Shown here: positions 1-8,281 of the stretch, one piece after another
Layout of the letters: the number at the start of each line of letters is the position of its first letter
Position numbering within the stretch: position 1 is the stretch's first letter
Assembly: GCA_900544675.1 (NCBI GenBank)
Contig: UQVZ01000041.1
Location: 1-27,093, forward strand
DNA length: 27,093 bases
Direction of reading: 5' to 3'
Source of the DNA: an uncultured Bacteroides sp.
GTDB lineage: Bacteria > Bacteroidota > Bacteroidia > Bacteroidales > Bacteroidaceae
Position numbers and translations under genes: made by a program
The notes under the pieces: model-generated
What the model was told of the DNA's origin: nothing
Databases searched by the model: none
The model's input: the letters and a program-made list of their open reading frames with translations, nothing else

Positions 1-54
1 GCCGAAGTCGGTATACGGGTTGACATATCTGTCGGGTAAATCTTCACGAGTCAT
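1..54 (-). CDS. N-terminal fragment of Rpn/PD-(D/E)XK family nuclease, cut by window edge
   Basis: Read leftward from an ATG at 54-52, the 18 visible codons give MTREDLPDRYVNPYTDFG and stay open to the window edge. The segment RYVNPYTDFG is close to the opening of Bacteroidales proteins annotated as Rpn family recombination-promoting nuclease/putative transposase, which have a PD-(D/E)XK fold and usually continue with FKKLFG. These proteins are thought to cut DNA and promote RecA-independent recombination. The catalytic residues lie outside the window, so only the family resemblance of the N-terminus supports the call. A TAnnTTTG box on the same strand at 84-77 fits as its promoter. The gene is divergent from the SusC/D operon. 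Confidence 0.6.
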   Translation of the reverse strand, partial: MTREDLPDRYVNPYTDFG

Positions 55-76
55 ATTTTTTCTGCTTTTAATTGAA

Positions 77-84
77 CAAAGATA
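77..84 (-). promoter_or_regulatory. Bacteroides -7 box for the leftward nuclease gene
   Basis: The plus strand reads CAAAGATA, which is TATCTTTG on the minus strand and matches the Bacteroides TAnnTTTG box. It lies 23 bases upstream of the ATG at 54. No convincing -33 TTG is seen at the usual distance, so this rests on the -7 box and position only. Confidence 0.4.
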
Positions 85-300
85 ACAAACTTACGGATAT
101 TACCCTAATGTTTATTAGAAAAGATTGGTAAATGGATGATTAGGTTTTAGGTTCAAAGAGGTATTAAATGTTATATACTTTTTGTCGGCATATAGTGTTA
201 TATTGGTACATCGAAGAATTGGAGTTTTATTGGAATAGGTATACCATTTGATTATAAATATCTGCTTTCTAACATAAGATGTACGATTTTTGATAATATC

Positions 301-349
301 TGTTACATTTAACAAATGTAATGTAACATTGGCAACATTAAATGTAACA
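301..349. promoter_or_regulatory. Cluster of TGTAACA palindromes upstream of SusC/D promoter
   Basis: TGTTACATTTAA at 301-312 is the exact reverse complement of TTAAATGTAACA at 338-349. Inside lie a TACATTT-aac-AAATGTA palindrome (304-320) and an AATGT-a-ACATT palindrome (320-330). The octamer ATGTAACA thus occurs three times within 49 bases, once inverted. The cluster ends about 30 bases before the -7 box at 380, a position that suits an activator or a DNA-looping repressor. No regulator gene lies beside it in the window, so the protein that binds is unknown. Confidence 0.55.
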
Positions 350-379
350 TGAGAAAAAAAGCAAGAAAAGCAAATGTTT

Positions 380-387
380 TACCTTTG
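380..387 (+). promoter_or_regulatory. Bacteroides -7 box of the SusC/D operon
   Basis: TACCTTTG matches TAnnTTTG exactly. There is no TTG at the -33 distance, only an A-rich run, which is consistent with a promoter that needs an activator bound at the palindromes upstream. Transcription would start near 394, leaving a leader of about 75 bases before the SusC start codon. Confidence 0.6.
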
Positions 388-403
388 TCCCGAGAGATAA
401 ACG

Positions 404-435
404 GAGCCAGGTCGTTTTGATTAACTTCCTGGTTC
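404..435 (+). promoter_or_regulatory. Leader hairpin in the SusC/D 5' untranslated region
   Basis: GAGCCAGG (404-411) pairs with CCTGGTTC (428-435), giving an 8-bp stem with one G-U pair and a 16-base loop. No T-run follows, so it is not a terminator. It may stabilise the leader or serve as a target for a small RNA, but this is inference. Confidence 0.35.
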
Positions 436-468
436 TATCTATGTAAAAACATAAAAAAATATTAAATT

Positions 469-3400
469 ATGAGAAGCACAAGTTGTTTGAAGTCCTTAGG
501 ACTATTGTTTTTGCTATGCCTGCTTCCTGTATGGGCATTAGCACAGACAAAAACAGTGAAAGGTGTTGTGAAAGACGCTGCAGGGCAGACGGTCATTGGT
601 GCCAGTGTATTGCAGAAAGGTACAACCAATGGTACAATTACTGATTTTGAGGGTAGTTTTACCTTGGAAGTTCCTTCGGATGCGGTACTTACTATTTCTT
701 TTGTAGGCTACAAATCACAGGAAATCAGTGTAGCAGGAAAAACTTCCTTGGAGGTGACTTTGGAAGAAGATGCACAGATGTTGGATAATGTGATTGTGGT
801 AGGTTATGGTACACAGAAAAAAGAGGACTTGACTTCGGCTATTTCCACATTGAATCCGGCAGAAGTTTTGAAATCTCCGGGTGGTATAACTGATGCTTTG
901 CAAGGTAGTACAGCCGGTGTCAATGTCTCTGGTGGTAAGATTCGTATTCGTGGTACGGCTTCTATTACCGGTAGCACAGACCCGCTTTGGGTAGTTGACG
1001 GTATAATCGATGCATCTGGCAATATCCCGAATGATGATGAAATCGAGTCAATCCAAGTATTGAAGGATGCAGCTTCATGTGCCATCTATGGTGTGCGTGG
1101 TGCGAATGGTGTGATTCTGGTTACTACTAAGAAAGGTAAAGAAGGAAAGCCGAAAATCAGCTTCAATGCTTATGCTGGTTTTGGTTCACCGACCAAGAAA
1201 ATAGAAATGCTGAATGCTTATGATTATGGTGTTTATGTAAACGAGCTTTATTATAACTCTTCATCGGCAGCCAGCATCGCTAATGGTACATGGAACCAGA
1301 TTGTTCCGACCGGTGTGGCAACTCCGAGTACTCCGCTGGCCGATACCGATTGGTGGGATGAATATTTCTGCAATACGAACTATCAGAAGTATGATGTCTC
1401 GGTAAGTGGAGGAAGCCAGTATGCCAGCTATCGTATCGGTGCTACTCACACGGACAATGACGACCAGATGCATAAGAATAATGCACAAGTGGATAATATC
1501 TATGCGAATGTAGAAGGAACCATCGGCCGTATCACTTACGGTGGTCGTATTTTTGCCAACTATAGCCGTACTAATGGGTTTACCGGTGCTTCTTTGATGA
1601 ACATGTTGTTGACTTCACCTAACTTGCCGGTTTATAATGAGGACGGTTCTTTCTTCCTTACCGGAAATAACGGACGTGACGGAAATGATATGGCAAACCA
1701 GGCATGGTACTTGCATAACGAACGTTTGAGCAACCGTTCAGTCAGCACAATGGGAAGTATTTTTGGTGAAATCAAAATTTTCGATTGGTTGAAGTATAGA
1801 TTGACTTATACTTATTCGTATGCACGCAACAACGATGCGACGATTATTCCTCAGTATGATTTGGGTACAGCCAATGCAAGACAGGATTACAATTCGCAGA
1901 CAACGACAAGAGGTGGTAGCGGACATGAAGTAATCGAGAATTTGTTGACTTTTGATAAAACATTCAATGATGTTCATTCACTTTCGGGAGTAGTCGGTGT
2001 CGTATCCGAGACATTCGATGGATTCTCTACTGCTATTACCGGACGTAGCAATGAATATAGCGGATTCGGTATCGAAAGTCGTTATCCGGATAGCCAGATG
2101 ATTACCAGCTCACAATATAATGAGGCTTACTTCTCTTACCTTGCTCGTGTGATGTATTCATACAATAGCAAATATATGATTACAGCTAACTTCCGTGCAG
2201 ATGAATCGTCAAAGTTTGCCGAGGGTAACCGTTGGGGATATTTCCCTTCATTCTCAGTAGGATGGAGAATCAGTGAAGAGCCGTGGATGAAAGAAGCTAC
2301 ATCAAGCTGGTTGGATAATTTGAAAATCCGTGCTACATTGGGTTGGATTGGTAGTGCTAATGCTGTAGGACGTTACGATTATCAGTCGGTAGTAGAAACA
2401 GACAACCGTTATTATACATTCGGTCCTAACCAGATTAACCCGGACGGAAGTGTTTCGAACGCACCTGCTCCATTGATTGAGAACTTTGCTAACTCTGATT
2501 TGTCATGGGAAACAACTCGTGATGCCGGTTTCGGTTTCGACTTGGATATGTTCCATAACAAGCTGAGTTTCGTATTCGATTATTATAACCGTAAGACAAC
2601 AGATATGCTTTTGGCTGTTCAGATTCCGCGTTCTACAGGTAATATCAACACCGTTTATATGAATGTAGGTAGTATGACTAACTGGGGTATCGAACTTGCG
2701 GCTACTTATCGTGAACAGATTGGTGATTTCAAGTTTACGATTTCTCCTAACTTCTCGTTCTACCGGAATAAGGTGACCAGCTTGGGTAGCAATGAGTCGC
2801 TTGCAGGAGGTAGCTCTTCTACTGGTAATGTCACCATGACCGTAGCCGGAATGCCTGTTGCTCAATTCTGGGGATACAAGACCGATGGATTGTTTAAGAC
2901 AGACGAAGAAGCTGCCAATTATGTCAACAAGGAAGGTGTACGCTTGCAGGAATCAGCAAGTGCCGGTGATATTAAATATGTAGATTTGAACGGGGATGGT
3001 GTTATTTCGGATGATGATAAGACTTTCATTGGTTCTTCATTGCCTGATTGCTCGTTTGGTTTGAATATTACGGCAGAATACAAAGGATTTGATTTCTCTA
3101 TGTTGTGGCAGGGAGACTTCGGAAACCAGATTTATAATAACTGGAAGACTGAGTTGATGGGCGGCTATGCTGCTAAGAACCAGATGTCAGACATGAACGA
3201 CCGTTTCCGTGCTCACGATGTGACTTTCACAACAGCTGGTGGTGAAACCATTACTTTGCCGGCTAACACCAATACCGATGTGGCACGTGCTGTATTGAAC
3301 GACCCGAACGGAAACCATACCAAAGCATCTGATTATTTCATTGAAAATGGTTCTTATTTCCGTTGCAACCGCATTACATTGGGCTATACCTTCGATAAGA

Positions 3401-3609
3401 ACCTTCTTTCGAAGATTCATGTAGAATCCTTACGCCTTTATATGGGTGTGAAGAATCCGTTTACCTTTACTGGTTACTCGATGTTTGACCCGCAAGTTCC
3501 GAATGGTGGTACAACTTTGAACCGTGGTGTGGACGGTGCCTACTATTATTCGGGAGATACTTATTGGGCAACACGTGAGTTCTTTGCAGGTATTCAGTTA
3601 ACATTCTAA
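469..3609 (+). CDS. SusC-family TonB-dependent outer-membrane transporter
   Basis: A 1046-residue protein of normal SusC size. Residues 1-25 form a signal peptide ending in ALA before Q26. Residues about 28-105 are a carboxypeptidase-D regulatory-like beta domain (GVVKDAAGQTVIGASV). VVGYGTQKKEDL near 111-122 is the SusC signature leading into the plug domain, and the rest is a 22-strand barrel ending in aromatic residues (FAGIQLTF). The protein imports a bulky ligand across the outer membrane using TonB energy, with the SusD lipoprotein as its lid. There is no extra N-terminal STN domain, so control through an ECF sigma/anti-sigma pair is unlikely. The gene is followed after 25 bases by susD-like. 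The substrate cannot be read from the sequence, and no glycoside hydrolase accompanies it here. Confidence 0.95.
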   Translation: MRSTSCLKSLGLLFLLCLLPVWALAQTKTVKGVVKDAAGQTVIGASVLQKGTTNGTITDFEGSFTLEVPSDAVLTISFVGYKSQEISVAGKTSLEVTLEEDAQMLDNVIVVGYGTQKKEDLTSAISTLNPAEVLKSPGGITDALQGSTAGVNVSGGKIRIRGTASITGSTDPLWVVDGIIDASGNIPNDDEIESIQVLKDAASCAIYGVRGANGVILVTTKKGKEGKPKISFNAYAGFGSPTKKIEMLNAYDYGVYVNELYYNSSSAASIANGTWNQIVPTGVATPSTPLADTDWWDEYFCNTNYQKYDVSVSGGSQYASYRIGATHTDNDDQMHKNNAQVDNIYANVEGTIGRITYGGRIFANYSRTNGFTGASLMNMLLTSPNLPVYNEDGSFFLTGNNGRDGNDMANQAWYLHNERLSNRSVSTMGSIFGEIKIFDWLKYRLTYTYSYARNNDATIIPQYDLGTANARQDYNSQTTTRGGSGHEVIENLLTFDKTFNDVHSLSGVVGVVSETFDGFSTAITGRSNEYSGFGIESRYPDSQMITSSQYNEAYFSYLARVMYSYNSKYMITANFRADESSKFAEGNRWGYFPSFSVGWRISEEPWMKEATSSWLDNLKIRATLGWIGSANAVGRYDYQSVVETDNRYYTFGPNQINPDGSVSNAPAPLIENFANSDLSWETTRDAGFGFDLDMFHNKLSFVFDYYNRKTTDMLLAVQIPRSTGNINTVYMNVGSMTNWGIELAATYREQIGDFKFTISPNFSFYRNKVTSLGSNESLAGGSSSTGNVTMTVAGMPVAQFWGYKTDGLFKTDEEAANYVNKEGVRLQESASAGDIKYVDLNGDGVISDDDKTFIGSSLPDCSFGLNITAEYKGFDFSMLWQGDFGNQIYNNWKTELMGGYAAKNQMSDMNDRFRAHDVTFTTAGGETITLPANTNTDVARAVLNDPNGNHTKASDYFIENGSYFRCNRITLGYTFDKNLLSKIHVESLRLYMGVKNPFTFTGYSMFDPQVPNGGTTLNRGVDGAYYYSGDTYWATREFFAGIQLTF

Positions 3610-3634
3610 CACGTTAAATTTAAATTGCAATATC

Positions 3635-5452
3635 ATGAAACGTATAAAATTTTATATAGGCGCTTGTGTGGGAGCCACCCTGTTTTCCTTGAGTTCTTGC
3701 GAACCGGACATGGTTTATACCAATCCCTCAGCCGATAGCGAATTGAGTTATTATAATACACAAGAGCATCTGATTTATGCTGTCAACGGAGCTTATAACA
3801 TGTTGCAGCGTGCCGGAGGATGGGCACGTTGGATGCCGTTTATGTTGAATGCCCGTAGTGATGAATATGCTTTTACAAGCGGTGCGGCTGCTGGCGAACC
3901 GGAAACTGCACGTTTGTCTCAATATACGGTGAATTCAGACTTGGGTAGTCTTTCGGTCACATTCCAGGATATGTACACCTTGCAGTATGCCGCTAACCTG
4001 GCATTGGAAAAGCTGGAAGCAAATCAAGATGGAGCATTCGACCTGAATAATACGGAAGACAAGCAATTGTACGACCGCTTACGGGGAGAAGCCATTTTCC
4101 TTCGTGGATTGAGCCGTTTCTATTTGGTTTATTTCTTCGGTGACGAAATTCCTGACCGAGACTATGTAACAACTGGCGGGGCAGATTATTCATTGCCTCC
4201 TGCTGAACCTGGACAGATTTATCAGCGCATGGTGCAGGATTTCCAGGAAGCATCCGAACTGTTGACGGCATGGAATTATGAAGGTACGGATGATGAAGGC
4301 CGTGCTACCAAAGGGTCGGCTTTGGCTTTCTTGGCAAAATGTTACATAGGTCGTCCTATCCTTGACGGAACAGCTCAGGCTGGTGATGCTGATTGGGCTT
4401 CGGCTAAATCGGTATTGGAACAGATTATCCAATCTGGTGCATACGGTTTGGTTGATAATTATCGGGACAATGCTACTGAAGATAACGAGAACAACAAGGA
4501 ATCTATGTTCGAAGTGCAGTTCTGCCAGAGTACTGAAACACAAGGATTCAACCCCGCTGCTCCAGGCGATATCAATAGTTGGGTCGTTACTGGTCAGAAC
4601 ACTATCCGTGAACTTGAAATGACAGCTCCTAACTCGACCGAATGCGGACGTTGGTGGAATGGTATGCCTTCTTTGGCTTTGTATAACGAATTTGAGCGGG
4701 ATGCTTCAGGCAAGATTATTGACCCGCGTGCTTATTTGGGATTGTATATTCCTGATGGATGTAAGTTCTTGGGTAAGTCTGGCAATTGGCTTCCTTATGA
4801 AGAGCTATTTGCCGGAGGTGTATTTGAGACATGGCGCGGCAAATGGTTCGGATGCCGTAAGTATAGTCTGGATCAAGTGCGTTCTGTTGAACAAAGTGGT
4901 ATTAACGACCGTTTGATTCGTTATGCTGATATTCTGTTAATGTATGCCGAATGTTGTCTGGAAACAGGTGATGAGGTAACTGCCAAGAATTATATTCAAA
5001 TGGTACGAGACCGTGCCAACCGCAATACGACTGCTCTTAATACGACTGAAGCAGATGCCGGTATGCCTTATTTGGAAGGTGGAACATTGCCGACAGTAGA
5101 CGAACTTATTGCTAATCATCCGACTGTGGGAAGAGTTGTCGGTTCAGACGGTTCTGTTATTTGCGAAGGAATGGAAATCAATACAGTACGCCGTGCATTG
5201 AAGCATGAGTATTCGGTTGAACTGTATTGGGAAGGTTGGCGTTTCTTCAACTTGATGCGTTGGTATAATAATCCGAATGACCCTGACCGCGAACGGATGT
5301 TGGATAATTTGATTAACAAGAATGCAGCACAAGTAGAACAGACAAGTCTGACTGGTACAGCAACGTTCAATTATGAGCGTCATCTACGTTTGCCTATTCC
5401 TTCAACGGAATTATCAACGAATCCGAATATGCATGGCAATGCAGCTAATTAA
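3635..5452 (+). CDS. SusD-family (RagB/SusD) surface nutrient-binding lipoprotein
   Basis: A 605-residue lipoprotein. The signal peptide ends in the lipobox LSSC with C22 as the lipidated residue, followed by EPDM, an acidic context typical of surface export in Bacteroidetes. The body has RagB/SusD features: an N-terminal NAYN-like helical part (YAVNGAYNMLQRAGGW), TPR-like helices (EAIFLRGLSRFYLVYFFG; RLIRYADILLMYAECCLE), and the usual C-terminal WEGWRFFNLMRWYN and RLPIPSTELSTNPNM. It caps the SusC barrel and binds the ligand. It is co-transcribed with the SusC gene 25 bases upstream, and a strong terminator at 5544-5587 closes the operon. Ligand unknown. Confidence 0.95.
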   Translation: MKRIKFYIGACVGATLFSLSSCEPDMVYTNPSADSELSYYNTQEHLIYAVNGAYNMLQRAGGWARWMPFMLNARSDEYAFTSGAAAGEPETARLSQYTVNSDLGSLSVTFQDMYTLQYAANLALEKLEANQDGAFDLNNTEDKQLYDRLRGEAIFLRGLSRFYLVYFFGDEIPDRDYVTTGGADYSLPPAEPGQIYQRMVQDFQEASELLTAWNYEGTDDEGRATKGSALAFLAKCYIGRPILDGTAQAGDADWASAKSVLEQIIQSGAYGLVDNYRDNATEDNENNKESMFEVQFCQSTETQGFNPAAPGDINSWVVTGQNTIRELEMTAPNSTECGRWWNGMPSLALYNEFERDASGKIIDPRAYLGLYIPDGCKFLGKSGNWLPYEELFAGGVFETWRGKWFGCRKYSLDQVRSVEQSGINDRLIRYADILLMYAECCLETGDEVTAKNYIQMVRDRANRNTTALNTTEADAGMPYLEGGTLPTVDELIANHPTVGRVVGSDGSVICEGMEINTVRRALKHEYSVELYWEGWRFFNLMRWYNNPNDPDRERMLDNLINKNAAQVEQTSLTGTATFNYERHLRLPIPSTELSTNPNMHGNAAN

Positions 5453-5543
5453 GGAGATAATTTGTTCCCGTAGTAATTCTTTTGCAAATCAAGGAAAGCA
5501 TTCCTACGGGACTTAGTTCAAAAAATTGCATTTCTCAATACAT

Positions 5544-5587
5544 TCTGTCCGTTAGACTTGTGAAAGTCTTTCGGACAGATTTTTTTA
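5544..5587 (+). terminator. Rho-independent terminator of SusC/D operon
   Basis: TCTGTCCG (5544-5551) pairs with CGGACAGA (5572-5579), and inside it AGACTT (5554-5559) pairs with AAGTCT (5564-5569). A run of seven T follows at 5580-5586. It lies about 90 bases after the SusD stop codon. Confidence 0.85.
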
Positions 5588-5704
5588 TGCAGCATATCGA
5601 AGATACTTCCTTTGCCAACGTAATATATATTCCTTTGCCTATGGAACTATTTTATTCCCATTTGTCATATATCTGCCTGAGAAATGGAAGAAGGTTGTGA
5701 TGCA

Positions 5705-5752
5705 TAAAAAAGACTCTCTCTTCGGCGGACGGACCGTGAAGAGAGAGTCTTG
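5705..5752 (-). terminator. Rho-independent terminator of pnp
   Basis: AAGACTCTCTCTTC (5711-5724) and GAAGAGAGAGTCTT (5739-5752) form a perfect 14-bp stem. Reading leftward from pnp, the stem is followed by a T-run (the A-run at 5707-5712 on the plus strand). It begins 26 bases after the pnp stop codon. Confidence 0.85.
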
Positions 5753-5777
5753 TTATTATGAAGAAAAATGTATTCGC

Positions 5778-7964
5778 TTATTTTTCTTTGCGGGGCTGAG
5801 GTCTGTGTTCCCGTCTTGGATGGTTAGGCTTTTCGTCTGCCATGCCTTCCGGTTTCGGGGTCAGCACCTTATGCGAAAGCTTGAACTTGCCGGTCTTCGG
5901 GTCGATGTCTAACAGTTTCACTTCGATTTCATCACCTTCTTTCAAGCCGGCTTCTTCGATGGTTTCCAAACGCTTCCAGCTGATTTCGGAAATGTGAAGC
6001 AGTCCGTCTTTGCCCGGAAGGAATTCAACAAATGCTCCGTAAGGCATGATGGAACGTACCTTGCCGGTATATACTTCACCGATTTCGGGAATTGCCACGA
6101 TGCCCTTAATCATACGGATGGCGTCATCGATGGACTTCTTGTTCATGCCCGAGATTTCGATGCGTCCTACGTTGTCTACTTCTTCGATGTTGATAGTAGC
6201 ACCCGTCTCTTCCTGCATACCTTGGATAATCTTTCCGCCCGGGCCGATTACCGCTCCGATGAATTCTTTCGGAATCGTCATGGTCTCGATACGCGGTGCG
6301 TTCGGTTTCAGTTCCGGACGCGGCTCGGCGATGCATTCAGTCAGTTTGCCCAAGATATATTCGCGGCCTTCCTTGGCTTGCATCAGGGCTTTTTCCAGAA
6401 TGTCGTAAGTCAAGCCGTCACATTTGATATCCATCTGAGTGGCGGTGATACCGTTTTTCGTACCGGTTACTTTGAAGTCCATATCACCCAAGTGGTCTTC
6501 ATCGCCCAAGATATCCGACAATACGGCATATTTATCTTCACCGGCATTCTTGATCAATCCCATTGCAATACCTGATACCGGATTCTTGATAGGTACACCT
6601 GCATCCATCAGGGCAAGTGTTCCGGCACATACCGTAGCCATAGAAGATGAACCGTTTGATTCGAGAATATCAGAAACGACACGTACACAATAAGGGTAGT
6701 CGGCAGGAATCTGTCCTTTCAGCGCACGCCATGCCAAATGGCCGTGACCGATTTCACGACGGCCTACACCGCGTTGTGCTTTTGCCTCGCCTGTAGAGAA
6801 AGGCGGGAAGTTATAGTGTAACAGGAAACGTTCTTTATGTTGGTCGAGCACATCGTCGACGATTTTCTCATCACTCTTTGTACCCAGTGTAACGGTGCTG
6901 AGCGATTGAGTCTCGCCACGGGTGAAGATAGCCGAGCCGTGCGGATAGGGCAGCGGGCTGACTTCGCACCAGATAGGACGGATTTCTGTTGTAGTACGTC
7001 CGTCCAGACGTTTGCCTTCATCCAGGATGCAGCGGCGCATGGCTTCTTTTTCTACATCATGGTAGTAACGGTCGATCATCGGACCTTTTTCTTCCAGTTC
7101 CTCTTCGGTGAACTGTGCCTTGAACTCTTCGCAGATAGCATCGAAAGCGTCACTGCGTTCATGCTTATTGGCGTTGCCCGATTGTGCGACGGCGTATGCC
7201 TTGGCATAGCAAGCTTCGTGAACGGCTTTGCGCAGGTCTTCATCGTTTTCTTCGTGGCAATATTCACGTTTTACGGTCGAACCTACTTCTTCCATCAGCT
7301 CCATTTGTGCCTTGCAATGTACCTTGATAGCTTCGTGAGCGGCCTTCAAAGCTTCCAGCAGGTCTTGTTCGCTGACCTCGTTCATTTCGCCTTCTACCAT
7401 CATGATGTTTTCATACGTAGCGGCTACCATCAAGTCCATATCGGCTTGCTTCAGTTGTTCGAAAGTCGGATCAATGACGAATTTGCCGTCGATGCGTGCT
7501 ACACGGACTTCGGAGATAGGTCCGCCGAACGGTATGTCGGATACGGCAAGAGCAGCCGAAGCGGCAAGACCGGCGAGCGCATCGGGCATGTCCACTCCGT
7601 CGGCAGAAAACAAAATGATATTCACATAAACTTCTGCATGGAAGTTGTCGGGAAACAATGGACGTAAAGCACGGTCTACCAGACGGCAGGTGAGGATTTC
7701 ATAATCCGAAGCTTTGCCTTCACGTTTGGTGAAACCACCCGGAAAACGTCCGAACGCGGAATATTTCTCTTTGTACTCTACCTGAAGCGGCATAAAATCT
7801 GTACCGGGAACTGCATCTTTTGCTGCACAAACAGTAGCCAGCAACACGGTGTTACCCATGCGTAGCGTAACAGCACCATCTGCCTGTTTTGCCAGCTTTC
7901 CCGTTTCGAGCGTGATGGTTCTGCCATCACCCAACTCGATCGTCTTAACAATAGAATTGATCAT
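5778..7964 (-). CDS. pnp: Polyribonucleotide nucleotidyltransferase (PNPase)
   Basis: A 728-residue protein, the usual length. It degrades RNA 3' to 5' by phosphorolysis and can add tails. Two RNase PH-like domains fill residues about 1-545, with the metal-binding acidic cluster DEDHLGDMD at 488-496. A KH domain follows at about 561-628 with the GPGG loop (FIGAVIGPGGKIIQ), then an S1 domain at about 629-700 (GKVRSIMPYGAFVEF). The tail (PRREHRPQPRKEK) is basic and proline-rich. The gene stands alone: its start is preceded by a TATCTTTG box on the minus strand at 8011-8004, and a terminator lies 26 bases past the stop. Confidence 0.97.
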   Translation of the reverse strand: MINSIVKTIELGDGRTITLETGKLAKQADGAVTLRMGNTVLLATVCAAKDAVPGTDFMPLQVEYKEKYSAFGRFPGGFTKREGKASDYEILTCRLVDRALRPLFPDNFHAEVYVNIILFSADGVDMPDALAGLAASAALAVSDIPFGGPISEVRVARIDGKFVIDPTFEQLKQADMDLMVAATYENIMMVEGEMNEVSEQDLLEALKAAHEAIKVHCKAQMELMEEVGSTVKREYCHEENDEDLRKAVHEACYAKAYAVAQSGNANKHERSDAFDAICEEFKAQFTEEELEEKGPMIDRYYHDVEKEAMRRCILDEGKRLDGRTTTEIRPIWCEVSPLPYPHGSAIFTRGETQSLSTVTLGTKSDEKIVDDVLDQHKERFLLHYNFPPFSTGEAKAQRGVGRREIGHGHLAWRALKGQIPADYPYCVRVVSDILESNGSSSMATVCAGTLALMDAGVPIKNPVSGIAMGLIKNAGEDKYAVLSDILGDEDHLGDMDFKVTGTKNGITATQMDIKCDGLTYDILEKALMQAKEGREYILGKLTECIAEPRPELKPNAPRIETMTIPKEFIGAVIGPGGKIIQGMQEETGATINIEEVDNVGRIEISGMNKKSIDDAIRMIKGIVAIPEIGEVYTGKVRSIMPYGAFVEFLPGKDGLLHISEISWKRLETIEEAGLKEGDEIEVKLLDIDPKTGKFKLSHKVLTPKPEGMADEKPNHPRREHRPQPRKEK

Positions 7965-8003
7965 AAAAAATGGTTTAATATAATTTTCATCTTAGAAATC
8001 GTG

Positions 8004-8011
8004 CAAAGATA
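8004..8011 (-). promoter_or_regulatory. Bacteroides -7 box of pnp
   Basis: The plus strand reads CAAAGATA, so the minus strand has TATCTTTG, an exact TAnnTTTG match 40 bases upstream of the pnp ATG. No clear -33 element is visible at the expected spacing. Confidence 0.5.
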
Positions 8012-8225
8012 AGAATATTATTGCAGTTATCGGGCGAAGATGGGATAAATCTTTTACACGAAGGCTGTTTTTTGATGAAATTCAGGCTTCAAAGCACTGA
8101 AACAGTATCATTATGAACAACATTGCCGAAGAACAGAAAACAGGGTTTGAAGGGGATATAGAGGCTGCCGGACACTTCTGTTCGTTAAACTTCTTTGTTT
8201 CTTGCGTAAGAACTTTTCGAAAAAC

Positions 8226-8255
8226 TTTGTGAAATCGTGAAAAGCCGTATCTTTG
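8226..8255 (+). promoter_or_regulatory. Bacteroides promoter of the DUF4369/TlpA-like gene
   Basis: TTTG at 8226-8229 and TATCTTTG at 8248-8255 are separated by 18 bases. Transcription would start near 8262. This rules out the upstream in-frame ATG at 8237, which overlaps the promoter, and supports the ATG at 8282 as the true start. Confidence 0.7.
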
Positions 8256-8281
8256 CACTCCGAAGTAAAACTGGTTTTAGA

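Larger units (their letters stand above)
55..468. other. Intergenic region between divergent nuclease gene and SusC/D operon
   Basis: These 414 AT-rich bases hold the -7 box of the leftward gene near 77-84, about 200 bases (85-300) in which I see no gene or clear structure, then the palindrome cluster at 301-349, a -7 box at 380-387 and a leader hairpin at 404-435 belonging to the SusC/D operon. A 66-codon leftward frame at 115-315 has no recognisable protein features and is not called. Confidence 0.6.
5453..5777. other. Intergenic region between convergent SusC/D operon and pnp
   Basis: These 325 bases hold two intrinsic terminators, one for each flanking operon (5544-5587 rightward, 5705-5752 leftward). 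Between them (5588-5704) I see nothing supported. Short frames of 72 and 71 codons run through the hairpins and lack any protein-like character. Confidence 0.6.
7965..8281. other. Intergenic region between divergent pnp and lipoprotein gene
   Basis: These 317 bases carry the pnp -7 box (8004-8011) and the promoter of the rightward lipoprotein gene (8226-8255). The middle (8012-8225) holds only a 39-codon frame from 8113 with no recognisable character, which is not called. Confidence 0.5.

Noticed and set aside
6837..7667. 276-codon open frame opposite pnp
   Set aside because: It lies wholly within the pnp coding sequence on the opposite strand, and its content (cysteine- and phenylalanine-rich) is typical of an antisense shadow.
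8113..8232. 39-codon rightward frame in the pnp upstream gap
   Set aside because: It begins with a plausible ATG, but there is no Shine-Dalgarno site, no promoter before it and no recognisable protein; its end runs into the -33 element of the next promoter.
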